In this document: in pieces, positions 1 to 12,770 of the stretch
Layout: each line of letters begins with the position of its first letter
How positions within the stretch are numbered: position 1 is the first letter of the stretch
Position numbers and translations under genes: made by a program
The notes under the pieces: generated by a model
What the model was told of the DNA's origin: nothing
Seen by the model: only the letters and a program-made list of their open reading frames with translations
The model's database searches: none
NCBI RefSeq assembly: GCF_026212465.1
Contig: NC_080049.1
Coordinates: 15,629,208 to 15,693,207 of the forward strand
Source of the DNA: Amaranthus tricolor
Taxonomy: Eukaryota > Streptophyta > Magnoliopsida > Caryophyllales > Amaranthaceae
Reading direction: 5' to 3'
DNA: 64,000 nt

Positions 1-2714
1 TTTGTTTTACACCAAACTTGGAAACACAACACTGTTTGGTAAATATTATTGTGCTGAAGTGGTTAGAATTGAAAATCATAGTCATATGGAAGAAATTACG
101 TGTTAAGTTGCGATTTTAAGGGTTTTTAAATCGTTTTTTGGCCACTTTTGCGCATAAAGTAGCTCAAAAATGGTTTGTTTGGCACGAAACTTGGCGCACA
201 ACAATATTTGGTATATATTATTGGTTAGAAGTGGTTAAAATTGAAAATCATAGTGTTATGCTAGAAATTACGTGTTAAGTTGCAATTTTAAGGGTTTGTA
301 AGCGTTTTTGCCACTTTTGCACATAAAGTAGCTCAAACATGGTTTGTTTTGCACGAAACATGGCACACAACACTATTTGGTAAATATATTGTGTGGAAGT
401 TGTTAGAATTGAAAATCATAGTCATATGCTAGAAATTACGTGTTAAGTTACGATTTTAAGGTTTTTAAAGCGTTTTTGCCACTTTTGCGCATAAAGTAGC
501 TCAAACTTGGTTTGTTTTGCACATAACTTGGCACGCAACCACTATTTGGTAATCAATGTTATTGTGTTGAAGTGGTTAGAATCGAAAATCATAGTGTTAT
601 GCTAGAAATTACGTGTTAAGTTGCGATTTTAAGGGTTTGTAAGTATTTTTGCCACTTTTGCACATAAAGTAGCTCAAACTTGTTGTTTTGCACGAAACAT
701 GGCACACAACACTATTTGGTATATATTATTGTGTGGAAGTTGTTAGAATTGAAAATCATAGTCATATGCTAGAAGTTACGTGTTAAGTTGCGATTTTAAG
801 GTTTTTTAAGCGTTTTTTGCACTTTTGCGCATAAAGTAGCTCAAAGTTGGTTTGTTTTGCACGAAACATGACACACAACACTATTTGGTATATATTATTG
901 CATGTGGAAGTTTTTAGATATGAAAATCATAGTCATATGCTAGAAATTACGTGTTAAGTTGCGATTTTAAGGTTTTTTAAGCGTTTTTGCCCACTTTTGC
1001 GCATAAAGTAGCTCAAATATGGTCTGTTTTGCACGAAACATGGCGCACAACACAATTTTGTATATATTATTGTGTTGAAGTGCTTAAAATTTAAAATCAT
1101 AGTGATATGCTAGAAATTACGTGTTAAGTTGCGATTTTAAGAGTTTTTAAGCGTTTTTGCCACTTTTGCACATAAAGTAGATCAAACTTGTTGTTTTGCA
1201 CGAAACATGGCAACACAACACTATTTGGTATATATTATTGTGTGGAAGTTGTTAGAAATGAAAATCATAGTGATATGCTAGAAATTACGTGTTAAGTTGC
1301 GATTTTAAGGTTTTTTAAGCGTTTTTGCCACTTTTGCGCATAAAGTAGCTCAAACATGGTTTGATTTGCACGAAACTTGGCAGACAACACTATTTGTTAT
1401 TTTTTATTGTGTTGAAGTGGTTAGATTTGAAAATCGTAGTCATATGCTAGAAATTACGTGTTAAGTTACTATTTTAAGGGTTTTTAAGCGTTTTTTCCAC
1501 TTTTGCGCGTAAAATAGCTCAAACTTGAGTTTGTTTTGCACGAAACTTGGCACACAATACTATATGGTAAATATTGTTTTGTGAAATGGTTAGAATTGAA
1601 ACCAATAGTCATATGCTAGAAATTACGTGTTAAGTTGCGATTTTAAGGGTTTTTAAGCGTTTTTGCCACTTTTGCACATATAGTAGATCAAACTTGTTGT
1701 TTTGCACGAAACATGGCACACAACACTATTTGGTATATATTATTGTCTGGAAGTTGTTAGAATTGAAAATCATAGTCATATGCTAGAAAAATTACGTGTT
1801 AAGTTGCGATTTTAAGGTTTTTTAAGCGTTTTTGCCACTTTTGCCGCATAAAGTAGCTCAAACTTGGTTTGTTTTGCAAGAAACTTGGCAAACAACACTA
1901 TTTGTTATTTTTTATTGTGTTGAAGTGGTTAGATTTGAAAATCGTAGTCATATGCTAGAAATTATGTGTTAAGTTACTATTTTAAGGTTTTTAAGCGTTT
2001 TTTCCACTTTTGCGCGTAAAATAGCTCAAACTTGTTTTGTTTTGCACGAAACTTGGCACACAATACTATATGGTAAATATTATTTTGTTGAAATGGTTAG
2101 AATTGAAACCAATAGTCATATGCTAGAAATTACGTGTTAAGTTGCGATTTTAAGGGTTTTTAAGCGTTTTTGCAACTTTTGCGCATAAAGTAGCTCAAAC
2201 TTGGCTTGTTTTGCACGAATCTTGGCATACAACACTATTGGGTATATATTATTGTGTTGAAGAGGTTAGAATTGAAAATCATAGTCATATGCTAGAAATT
2301 ACGTGTTAAGTTGAGCTTTTAAGGGTTTTTAAGCGTTTTTGCCACTTTTGCACATAAAGTAGCTCAAACTTGGTTTGTTTTCCACCAAACTTGGCATCCA
2401 ACAGTATTTGGTATACATTATTATGTTGAAGTTGTTAGAATAGAAAATCATAGTCATATGCTAGCAATTACATGTTAACTTGAGCTTTTAAGGGTTTTTA
2501 TTAGTTTTTTTTGCCACTTTTGGGCATAAAGTTGCTCAAACTTGGTTTGTTTTTCACGAAACTTGGCACACAACACTATTTTGTATATGTTATTGTGTTG
2601 AAATGGTTAGAATTGAAAATCATAATCATTTGCTAGAAATAACGTGTTAAGTTGAGCTTTTAAGGGTTTTTAAACGTTTTTGCCACTTTTGCGCATAAAG
2701 TATCTCAAACTTGG
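1..2714. repeat. HOR A, copy 1 (16 monomers, expanded)
   Basis: The copy is delimited by the TTTGTTTTACACC motif, which returns at 2715 and 4889. It matches copy 2 monomer for monomer, except that a three-monomer block is duplicated inside it (1181-1686 and 1687-2193). This explains its length of 2714 bp against about 2174 bp. Marker variants include CTCAAAAATGG, GATCAAACTTGTTG, TTTGTTATTTTTTATTG and GAAACCAATAGTC. Relative to copy 2 it carries many single-base insertions, for example GGAAACAC, TTTGGCCAC, CGCAACCACTA and GCCCACTT. Confidence 0.85.
1181..2193. repeat. three-monomer tandem duplication inside HOR A copy 1
   Basis: The marker ATCAAACTTGTTG occurs at 1181 and again at 1687, an offset of 506 bp (three monomers). 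The following variants CTTGGCAGACAACAC / CTTGGCAAACAACAC, TTTGTTATTTTTTATTG and ACCAATAGTCATATG are repeated at the same spacing. HOR A copy 2 has this block once (marker at 3892), so the duplication arose after the two A copies separated, or was lost in copy 2. Confidence 0.85.
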
Positions 2715-4888
2715 TTTGTTTTACACCAAACTTGGAACACAACACTGTTTGGTAAATATTATTGTGCTGAAGTGGTTTGAATTGAAAATCATAGTCATAT
2801 GCAAGAAATTACGTGTTAAGTTGCGATTTTAAGTGTTTTAATCGTTTTTGCCACTTTTGCGCATAAAGTAGCTCAAAAATGGTTTGTTTTGCACGAAACT
2901 TGGCGCACAACAATATTTGGTATATATATTGTGTAGAAGTGGTTAAAATTGAAAATCATAGTGATATGCTAGAAATTACGTGTTAAGTTGCAATTTTAAG
3001 GGTTTGTAAGCGTTTTTGCCACTTTTGCACATAAAGTAGCTCAGACTTGGTTTGTTTTGCACGAAACATGGCACACAACACTATTTGGTAAATATATTGT
3101 GCGGAAGTTGTTAGAATTGAAAATCATAGTCATATGCTAGAAATTACGTGTTAAGTTACGATTTTAAGGTTTTTTAAGCGTTTTTGCCACTTTTGCGCAT
3201 AAAGTAGCTCAAACTTGGTTTGTTTTGCACATAACTTGGCACGCAACACTATTTGGTATATGTTATTGTGTTGAAGTGGTTAGAATCGAAAATCATAGTC
3301 TTATGCTAGAAATTACGTGTTAAGTTGCGATTTTAAGGGTTTGTAAGTATTTTTGCCACTTTTGCACATAAAGTAGCTCAAACTTGTTGTTTTGCACGAA
3401 ACATGGCACACAACACTATTTGGTATATATTATTGTGTGGAAGTTGTTAGAATTGAAAATCATAGTCATATGCTAGAAATTACGTGTTAAGTTGCGATTT
3501 TAAGGTTTTTTAAGCGTTTTTGCCACTTTTGCGCATAAAGTAGCTCAAAGTTGGTTTGTTTTGCACGAAACATGACACACAACACTATTTGGTATATATT
3601 ATTGTGTGGAAGTTTTTAGATATGAAAATCATAGTCATATGCTAGAAATTACGTGTTAAGTTGCGATTTTAAGGTTTTTTAAGCGTTTTTGCCACTTTTG
3701 CGCATAAAGTAGCTCAAATATGGTCTGTTTTGCACGAAACTTGGCACACAACACAATTTTGTATGTATTATTGTGTTGAAGTGCTTAAAATTTAAAATCA
3801 TAGTGATATGCTAGAAATTACGTGTTAAGTTGCGATTTTAAGGGTTTTTAAGCGTTTTTGCCACTTTTGCACATAAAGTAGATCAAACTTGTTGTTTTGC
3901 ACGAAACATGGCACACAACACTATTTGGTATATATTATTGTGTGGAAGTTGTTAGAAATGAAAATCATAGTGATATGCTAGAAATTACGTGTTAAGTTGC
4001 GATTTTAAGGTTTTTTAAGCGTTTTTGCCACTTTTGCGCATAAAGTAGCTCAAACTTGGTTTGTTTTGCACGAAACTTGGCAGACAACACTATTTGTTAT
4101 TTTTTATTGTGTTGAAGTGGTTAGATTTGAAAATCGTAGTCATATGCTAGAAATTACGTGTTAAGTTACTATTTTAAGGGTTTTTAAGCGTTTTTTCCAC
4201 TTTTGCGCGTAAAATAGCTCAAACTTGGTTTGTTTTGCACGAAACTTGGCACACAATACTATATGGTAAATATTGTTTTGTTGAAATGGTTTGAATTGAA
4301 ACCAATAGTCATATGCTAGAAATTACGTGTTAAGTTGCGATTTTAAAGGTTTTTAAGCGTTTTTTCCACTTTTGCGCATAAAGTAGCTCAAACTTGGCTT
4401 GTTTTGCACGAATCTTGGCATACAACACTATTGGGTATATATTATTGTGTTGAAGAGGTTAGAATTGAAAATCATAGTCATATGCTAGAAATTACGTGTT
4501 AAGTTGAGCTTTTAAGGGTTTTTAAGCGTTTTTTCCACTTTTGCACAAAAAGTAGCTCAAACTTGGTTTGTTTTCCACCAAACTTGGCACACGTTGTATT
4601 TGGTATACATTATTATGTTGAAGTTGTTAGAATAGAAAATCATAGTCATATGCTAGAAATTACATGTTAACTTGAGCTTTTAAGGGTTTTTATGAGTTTT
4701 TTTTGCCACTTTTACTTGGTTTGTTTTTCACGAAACTTGGCACACAACACTATTTTGTCTATGTTATTGTGTTGAAATGGTTAGAATTGAAAATCATAAT
4801 CATTTGCTAGAAATTACGTGTTAAGTTGAGCTTTTAAGGGTTTTTAAACGTTTTTGCCACTTTTGCGCATAAAGTATCTCAAACTTGG
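2715..4888. repeat. HOR A, copy 2 (13 monomers)
   Basis: This is the compact form of HOR A, 2174 bp from one TTTGTTTTACACC marker to the next. It shares with copy 1 a string of diagnostic variants in the same order (CTCAAAAATGG, TTACGATTTTAAGG, GACACACAACAC, TTAAAATTTAAAATC, GATCAAACTTGTTG, ACCAATAGTC, AATCATTTGCTAG). An 18-bp deletion at about 4713 joins CACTTTT directly to ACTTGGTTTG. Copy 1 keeps GGGCATAAAGTTGCTCAA there. Confidence 0.87.
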
Positions 4889-5460
4889 TTTGTTTTACAC
4901 CAAACTTGGAACACAACACTGTTTGGTAAATATTATTGTGCTGAAGAGGTTAGAATTGAAAATCATAGTCATATGCTAGAAATTACGTGTTAAGTTGCGA
5001 TTTTAAGGGTTTTTAATCGTTTTTGCCACTTTTGCACATAAAGTAGCTCAAAAATGGTTTGTTTTGCACGAAACTTGGCGCACAACAATATTTTGTATAT
5101 ATTATTGTGTAGAAGTGTTTAAAATTGAAAATCATAGTGATATGCTAGAAATTACGTGTTAAGTTGCAATTTTAAGGGTTTGTAAGCGTGTTTGCCACTT
5201 TTGCACATAAAGTAGCTCAAACTTGGTTTGTTTTGCACGAAACATGGTACACAACACTATTTGGTAAATATTATTGTGTGGAAGTTGTTAGAATTGAAAA
5301 TCATAGTCATATGCTAGAAATTACGTGTTAAGTTACGATTTTAAGGTTTTTTAAGCGTTTTTGCCACTTTTGCGCATAAAGTAGCTCAAACTTAGTTTGT
5401 TTGTCACAAAACTTGGCACGCAACACTATTTGGTATATGTTATTGTATTGAAGTGGTTAG
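4889..5460. repeat. HOR A, partial third copy running into HOR B
   Basis: The A markers TTTGTTTTACACC, GTGCTGAAG, CTCAAAAATGG and the CACGCAACACTATTTGG plus GGTATATGTTATTG pair recur in the same order as at 2715-3290. After about 5460 the variants switch to those of HOR B (AAATAATAGTC, ATTACGCGTTAAG). The A and B families therefore meet here without any foreign sequence. The exact crossover lies in a stretch where both families agree. Confidence 0.75.
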
Positions 5461-7472
5461 AATTGAAAATAATAGTCATATGCTAGAAATTACGCGTTAA
5501 GTTGCGATTTTAAGTGTTTTTAAGCGTTTTTGCCACTTTTGCGCATAAAGTAGCTCAAACTTGGTTTGTTTTGCATTCAACTTGGCACACAACAGTATTT
5601 GGTATACATTATTATGTTGAAATGGTTAGAATTGAAAATCATAGTCATATGCTAGAAATTACGTGTTAAGTTGCGATTTTAAGGGTTTTTAAACGTTTTT
5701 GCCACTTTTGCGCATAAAGTAGCTCAAACTTGGTTTGTTTTGCACGAATCTTGGAACACAACACTATTGGGTATATATTATTGGGTTGAAGTGGTTAGTA
5801 TTGAAAATCATAGTCATATGCTAGAAATTACGTGTTAAGTTGAGCTTTTAAGGGTTTTTAAGCGTTTTTGCCACTTTTGGGCATAAAGTAGCTCAAACTT
5901 GGTTTGTTTTGCACCAAACTTGGCACACAACACTGTTTGGTATATATTATTGTGTTTAAGTGGTTTGAATCGAAATCATAGTCATATGCTAGAACTTACG
6001 CGTTAAGTTACGATTTTAAGTGTTTTTAAGCGTTTTTTTCACTTTTGTGCATAAAGTAGCTCAAACTTGGTTTTTTTGCACGAAACTTGGCACACAACAC
6101 TATTTGGTATACAATATTGTGTTGAAATGGTTAGAATTTAAAATCATAGTCATTTGCTAGAAATTACGTGTTAAGTTGCGATTTTAAAGGTTTTTCAGCG
6201 TTTTTGCCACTTTTGCGCATAAAGTATCTAAAACTTGGTTTGTTTTACACCAAACTTGGAACACAACACTGTTTGGTAAATATTATTGTGTTGAAGTGGT
6301 TAGAATTGAAAATCATAGTCATATGCTAGAAATTACGTGTTAAGTTTCGATTTTAAGGGTTTTTTAAGCGTTTTTGCCACTTTTGGGAATAAAGTAGCTC
6401 AAACTTGGTTTGTTTTGCACCAATCATGGCTCAAAACAATGTTTGGTATATATTATTGTGTTGAAGTGGTTAGAATTGAAAATCATAGTCATATGTTAGA
6501 AATTACGTGTTAAGTTAAGCTTTTAAAGTAGCTCAAACTTGGTTTGTTTTGCACGAAACTTGGCACACAACTCAATTTGGTATATATTATTGTGTTAAAG
6601 TAGTTAAAATTGAAAATCATATTCATATGCTAGAAATTACGTGTTAAGTTGCGATTTTAAGGGTTTGTAAGCATTTTTGCCACTTTTGAACATAAAGTAG
6701 CTCAAACTTGGTTTGTTTTGCACGAAACATGGCACCTAACACTATTTGGTATATATTTTTGTGTGGAAGTTGCTAGAATTTAAAGTCATAGTCATATGCT
6801 AGAAATTACGTGTTAAGTTGCGATTTTAAGGGTTTTTAAGCGTTTTTGCCACTTTTGCGCATAAAGTAGCTCAAACTTTGTTTGTTTTGCACGCAACTTG
6901 GCACACAACAGTATTTGGTATACATTATTATGTTTAAGTGGTTGGAAAAGAAAATCATAGTCATATGCTAGAAATTACGTGTTATGTTGCGATTTTAAGG
7001 GCTTGTAAGCGTTTTTGCCACTTTTGCGCAAAAATTAGCTCAAACTTTGTTTGTTTTGCACGCAACGTGGGACACAAAAGTATTTGGTATACATTTTTAT
7101 GTTTAAGTGGTTAGAATAGAAAATCATAGTCATATGCTAGAAATTACGGGTTATGTTGAGCTTTTAAGGATTTTTATGAGTTTTTTTGCCACTTTTGGGC
7201 ATAAAGTAGCTCAAACTTGGTTTGTTTTGCCTGAAACATGGCACACAACACTATTGGGTATGTATTATTGTGTTGAAGTGGTTAGAATTGAAAATCATAG
7301 TCATCTGCTAGAAATTACGTGTTAAGTTGCGATTTTAAGGGTTTTTAACCGTTTTTGCCACTTTTGCGCATAAATTAGCTCAAACTTGGTTTCTTTAGCA
7401 CGAAACTTGGCACACAACAAAATTTGATATATATTATTGTGTTGAATTGGTTAAATTTGTAAATCATAGTCA
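5310..7472. repeat. HOR B, copy 1 (13 monomers, one shortened)
   Basis: The marker CTTAGTTTG occurs at 5391 and 7554, a period of 2163 bp, which is 13 monomers less the 35 bp missing from the shortened monomer at 6525. Shared order markers with copy 2 are ATTACGCGTTAAG, TGCATTCAAC, CACGAATCTTGGAAC, TTGGGTTGAAG, TTTTTCAC with TTTGTGCATAAAG, CACCAATCATGGCTC, TTTGAACATAAAG and CACGCAACGTGGGAC. The left boundary is approximate because HOR A copy 3 shares the flanking monomer. Confidence 0.83.
6514..6535. repeat. shortened monomer junction, HOR B copy 1
   Basis: GCTTTTAA is joined directly to AGTAGCTCAAAC. About 35 bp (GGG, the T tracts and the GCGCATAA segment) are missing. TAA is present at both ends of the lost segment, so a microhomology deletion is plausible. 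The identical junction in copy 2 shows that the deletion came before the HOR duplication. Confidence 0.85.
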
Positions 7473-9640
7473 TATGCTAGAAATTACGTGTTAAGTTACG
7501 ATTTTAAGGTTTTTTAAGCGTTTTTGCCACTTTTGCGCATAAAGTAGCTCAAACTTAGTTTGTTTTGCACAAAACTTGGCACGCAACACTATTTGGTATA
7601 TGTTATTGTATTGAAGTGGTTAGAATTGAAAATAATAGTCATATGCTAGAAATTACGCGTTAAGTTGCGATTTTAAGTGTTTTTAAGCGTTTTTGCCACT
7701 TTTGCGCATAAAGTAGCTCAAACTTGGTTTGTTTTGCATTCAACCTTGGCACACAACAATATTTGGTATACATTATTATGTTGAAATGGTTAGAATTGAA
7801 AATCATAGTCATATGCTAGAAATTACGTGTTAAGTTGCGATTTTAAGGGTTTTTAAACGTTTTTGCCACTTTTGCGCATAAAGTAGCTCAAACTTGGTTT
7901 GTTTTGCACGAATCTTGGAACACAACACTATTGGGTATATATTATTGGGTTGAAGTGGTTAGTATTGAAAATCATAGTCATATGCTAGAAATTACGTGTT
8001 AAGTTGAGCTTTTAAGGGTTTTTAAGCGTTTTTGCCCACTTTTGGGCATAAAGTAGCTCAAACTTGGTTTGTTTTGCACCAAACTTGGCACACAACACTG
8101 TTTGGTATATATTATTGTGTTTAAGTGGTTTGAATCGAAATCATAGTCATATGCTAGAACTTACGCGTTAATTTACGATTTTAAGTGTTTTTAAGCGTTT
8201 TTTTTCACTTTTGTGCATAAAGTAGCTCAAACTTGGTTTTTTTGCACGAAACTTGGCACACAACACTATTTGGTATACAATATTGTGTTGAAATGGGTTA
8301 GAATTTAAAATCATAGTCATATGCTAGAAATTACGTGTTAAGTTGCGATTTTAAAGGTTTTTCTGCGTTTTTGCCACTTTTGCGCATAAATTATCTAAAC
8401 TTGGTTTGTTTTACACCAAACTTGGAACACAACACTGTTTGGTAAATATTATTGTGTTGAAGTGGTTAGAATTGAAAATCATAGTCATATGCTAGAAATT
8501 ACGTGTTAAGTTTCGATTTTAAGGGTTTTTTTAAGCGTTTTTGCCACTTTTGGGAATAAAGTAGCTCAAACTTGGTTTGTTTTGCACCAATCATGGCTCA
8601 AAACAATGTTTGGTATATATTATTGTGTTGAAGTGGTTAGAATTGAAAATCATAGTCATATGTTAGAAATTACGTGTTAAGTTAAGCTTTTAAAGTAGCT
8701 CAAACTTGGTTTGTTTTGCCACGAAACTTGGCACACAACTCAATTTGGTATATATTATTGTGTTAAAGTAGTTAAAATTGAAAATCATATTCATATGCTA
8801 GAAATTACGTGTTAAGTTGCGATTTTAAGGGTTTGTAAGCATTTTTTGCCACTTTTGAACATAAAGTAGCTCAAACTTGGTTTGTCTTTGCACGAAACAT
8901 GGCACCTAACACTATTTGGTATATATTTTTGTGTGGAAGTTGCTAGAATTTAAAGTCATAGTCATATGCTAGAAATTACGTGTTAAGTTGCGATTTTAAG
9001 GGTTTTTAAAGCGTTTTTGCCACTTTTGCGCATAAAGTAGCTCAAACTTTGTTTGTTTTGCACGCAACTTGGCACACAACAGTATTTGGTATACATTATT
9101 ATGTTTAAGTGGTTAGAATAGAAAATCATAGTCATATGCTAGAAATTACGTGTTATGTTGCGATTTTAAGGGCTTGTAAGCGTTTTTGCCACTTTTTGCG
9201 CAAAAATTAGCTCAAACTTGGTTTGTTATTGCACGCAACGTGGGGACACAAAAGTATTTGGTATACATTTTTATGTTTAAGTGGTTAGAATAGAAAATCA
9301 TAGTCATATGCTAGAAATTACGGGTTATGTTGAGCTTTTAAGGATTTTTATGAGTTTTTTTGCCACTTTTGGGCATAAAGTAGCTCAAACTTGGTTTGTT
9401 TTGCCTGAAACATGGCACACAACACTATTGGGTATGTATTATTGTGTTGAAGTGGTTAGAATTGAAAATCATAGTCATATGCCTAGAAATTACGTGTTAA
9501 GTTGCGATTTTAAGGGTTTTTAACCGTTTTTGCCACTTTTGCGCATAAATTAGCTCAAACTTGGTTTCTTTAGCACGAAACTTGGCACACAACAAAATTT
9601 GATATATATTATTGTGTTGAATTGGTTAAATTTGTAAATC
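7473..9640. repeat. HOR B, copy 2 (13 monomers, insertion-rich)
   Basis: The copy follows copy 1 monomer by monomer, including the shortened monomer (here at about 8690). Nearly all differences visible by eye are added bases in this copy: GCCCACT (8032), AATGGGTTAG (8294), TTGCCACG (8720), TTGTCTTTGC (8884), TTTTTAAAGCG (9008), ACTTTTTGCGC (9190), TGGGGACAC (9241), ATGCCTAG (9480) and CATCATGC (9648). This one-sided insertion pattern looks more like long-read error left in the assembly than mutation. Confidence 0.83.
8680..8702. repeat. shortened monomer junction, HOR B copy 2
   Basis: The same 35-bp deletion as at about 6525, at the same place in the HOR. Its presence in both copies supports duplication of a whole 13-monomer block. 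Confidence 0.85.
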
Positions 9641-12600
9641 ATAGTCATCATGCTAGAAATTACGTGTTAAGTTGTGATTTTAAGGGTGTTTAAGCGTTTT
9701 TGCCACTTTTGCGCATAAAGTAGCTCAAACTTGGTTTGTTTTGCACAAAACTTGGCGCACAGCACAATTTGGTATATATTATTTTGTTGAAGTGGTTAAA
9801 ATTGAAAATCATAGTCATATGCAAGAAGTTACGTGTTAAGTTGCGATTTTAAGGGTTTGCTAAGCGTTTTTGTCACTTTTGCACATAAAGTAGCTCAAAC
9901 TTGGTTTGTTTTGCACGCAACCTTGCAACACAACAGTATTTGCTATACATTATTATGTTGAAATGGTTAGAATAGAAAATAATAGTCATATGCTAGAAAT
10001 TACGTGTTAAGTTGAACTTTTAAGGGTTTTTAAGCGTTTTTGCCACTTTTGCGCATAAAGTATCTCAAACTTGGTTTATTTTACACCAAACTTGGGAACA
10101 CAACACTGTTTGGTAAATATTATTGTGTTGAAGTGGTTAGAATCGAAAATCTTAGTCATATGTTAGAAATTACGTGTTAAATTGCGATTTTATGGGGTTT
10201 TAAGCGTTTTTGCCACATTTGCGCATAAAATAGCTCAAACTTGGTTTGTTTTTGCAACGAAACTTGGGGCACAACACTGTTTGGTAAATATTATTGTAGT
10301 GAAGTGGTTAAAATTTAAAATCATAGTCATACGCTAGAAATTACGTGTTAAGTTGCGATTTTAAGGGTTTGTAAGCGTTTTTGCGACTTTTGCCGCATAA
10401 AGTAGCTCAAGCTTGGTTTGTTTTGCACGCCAACTTGGAACACAACAGCATTTGGTATACAGTAATATGTTGAAGTGGTTAGAATTGAAAATCATAGTCA
10501 TATGTTAGAAATTACGTGTTAAGTTGAGCTTTTAAGGGTTTTTATGAGTTTTTTTTTCCACTTTTGGGCATAAAGTAGCTCAAACTTGGTTTGTTTTGCA
10601 CGAAACTTGGCACACAACACTATTTGGTATATATTATTGTGTTGAAGTGGTTAGAATTGAAAATAATAGTCATATGATAGAAATTGCGTGTTAAGTTGCG
10701 ATTTTAAGGGTTTTTAAGTGTTTTTGCCACTTTTGCGCATAAAGTAGCTCAAACTTGGTTTGTTTTGCATCTAACTTGGCACACAACACTATTTGGTATA
10801 TATTATTGTTGTTGAAGTGGTTAGAATTGAAAATCATAGTCATATGCTAGAAATTACGTGTTAAGTTTCGATCTTAAGGGTTTTTAAGCGTTTTTTCGAC
10901 TTTTGCGCATAAAGTAGCTCAAACTTGGTTTGTTTTGCCACCAAACTAGGAACACAATACTATTTGGCATATATTATTGTGTTGAAGTGGTTAGAATTGA
11001 ACATCATAGTTATATGCTAGAAATTAAAAGTTAAGTTGCGATTTTAAGGGTTTTTATGTGTTTTTTCCACTTTTTGCGCATAAAGTTGCTCAAACATGGT
11101 TTGTTTTGCACGCAACTTGGCAGACAACACTATTTTGTATATATTATTGTGTTGAAGTGGTTAGAATTTAAAATCATAGTCATATGCTAGAAATTACGTG
11201 TTAAGTTGAGCTTTTAAGGGTTTTTAAGCGTTTTTGCCACTTTTGTGCATTATGTAGCTCAATTGGCGCACAACACAATTTGGTATATATTATTTTGTTG
11301 AACTGGTTAAAATTGAATATCATAGTCATATGCTTGAAATTACGTGTTAAGTTGAGCTTTTAAGGGTTTTTAAGCGTTTTTGCCACTTTTGCGCATAAAG
11401 AATCTCAAACTTGTTTTGTTTTACACCAAACTTGGAACACAACACTGTTTGGTAAATATTATTGTGTTGAAGTGGTTAGAATTGAAAATCTTATTCAAAT
11501 GCTAGAAATTACGTGTTAAGTTGCTATTTTAACGTTTTTTAAGCGCTTTTGCCACTTTTGCGCATAAAGTAGCTCAAACTTGGTTTGTTTTGCATCAAAC
11601 TTGGCACACAACATTATTTGGTATATATTATTGTGTTGAAGTGGTTAGAATTGAAAATCATAGTCATATGCTAGAAATTACGTGTTAAGTTGCGATTTTA
11701 AGGGTTTTTAAGCGTTTTTGCCACTTTTGCGCATAAAGTAGCTCAAACTTGGTTTGTTTTGCACAAAAGTTGGCGCACAACACAATTTGGTATACATTAT
11801 TGTGTTGAAGTGGTTAAAATTGAAAATCATAGTCATATGTTAGAAAATACGTGTTAAGTTGTGATTTTAAGGGTTTGTAAGCGTTTTTGCCACTTTTGCG
11901 CATAAAGTAGCTCACACTTGGTTTGTTTTGCACGCAACCTTGCACACAACACTATTTTGTATATATTATTGTGTTAAAGTGCTTAGAATTGAAAATCATA
12001 GTCATATGCTAGAAATTACGTGTTAAGTTACGATTTTAAAGGTTTTTAAGCGTTTTTTCCCCTTTTGCGCATAAAGTAGTTCAAACTTGGTTTGTTTTGC
12101 ACGAAACTTGGCACACAACATTATTTGGTATATATTATTGTGTTTAAGTGGTTAGAATTGAACATGATAGTCATATGTTAGAAATTACGTGTTAAGTTGC
12201 GATTTTAACGGTTTTTAAGCGTTTTTGTCACTTTTGCGCATAAAGTAGCTCAAATTTGGTTTGTTTTGCACCAAACTAGGAACACAATACTATTTGGCAT
12301 ATATTATTGTGTTGAAGTGGTTAGAATTGAACATCATAGTTATATGCTAGAAATTAAAAGTTAAGTTGCGATTTTAAGGGTTTTTATGTGTTTTTTCCAC
12401 TTTTGCGCATAAATTAGCTCAAACTTGGATTTTTTTTGTACGAAACTTGGAACACAACACTGTTTGGTAAATATTATTGTGTTGAAGTGGTTAGAATTGA
12501 AAATCATAGTCATATGCTAGAAATTACGTGTTAAGTTGCGATTTTAAGGGTTTTTAAGCGTTTTTGTCAATTTTGCGCATAAAGTAGCTCAAACTTGGTT

Positions 12601-12770
12601 TGTTTTGCACGAAACTTGGCACACAACTCAATTTGGTATATATTATTGTGTTAAAGTAGTTAAACTTGAAAATAATATTCATATGCTAGAAATTATGTGT
12701 TAAGTTGCGATTTTAAGGGTTTGTAAGCATTTTTGCCACTTTTGAACATAAAGTAGCTCAAACTTGGTTT
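9641..12770. repeat. irregular monomer block
   Basis: The 169-bp periodicity continues, but I could not find a regular higher-order period. Recognisable variants are scattered. CACCAAACTAGGAACAC with GAACATCATAGTTATATG and AATTAAAAGTTAAG occurs at about 10936 and again at about 12264, eight monomers apart, but the flanking monomers differ. A monomer near 11262 has lost about 23 bp (CTCAA joined to TTGGCGCAC, compared with the related monomer near 17670). No gene or foreign insertion is seen. Confidence 0.8.

Noticed and set aside
40..52. Recurrent TATATATT / TAAATATT boxes as possible promoters
   Set aside because: They occur in nearly every monomer as part of the consensus. Without a downstream gene or transcript data they cannot be called promoters.
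34..62. Inner direct repeat AAACTTGG at 21-bp spacing within the monomer as a sub-monomer unit
   Set aside because: The word appears twice per consensus monomer, but the rest of the 21-bp segments do not match, so there is no support for an ancestral short repeat.
7107..7325. Open frame of 72 codons, with a close copy of 80 codons at 9281-9523
   Set aside because: It is the satellite read in one frame over about 1.3 monomers; the paired frame is the same part of HOR B. No start context, domain or codon pattern supports a gene.
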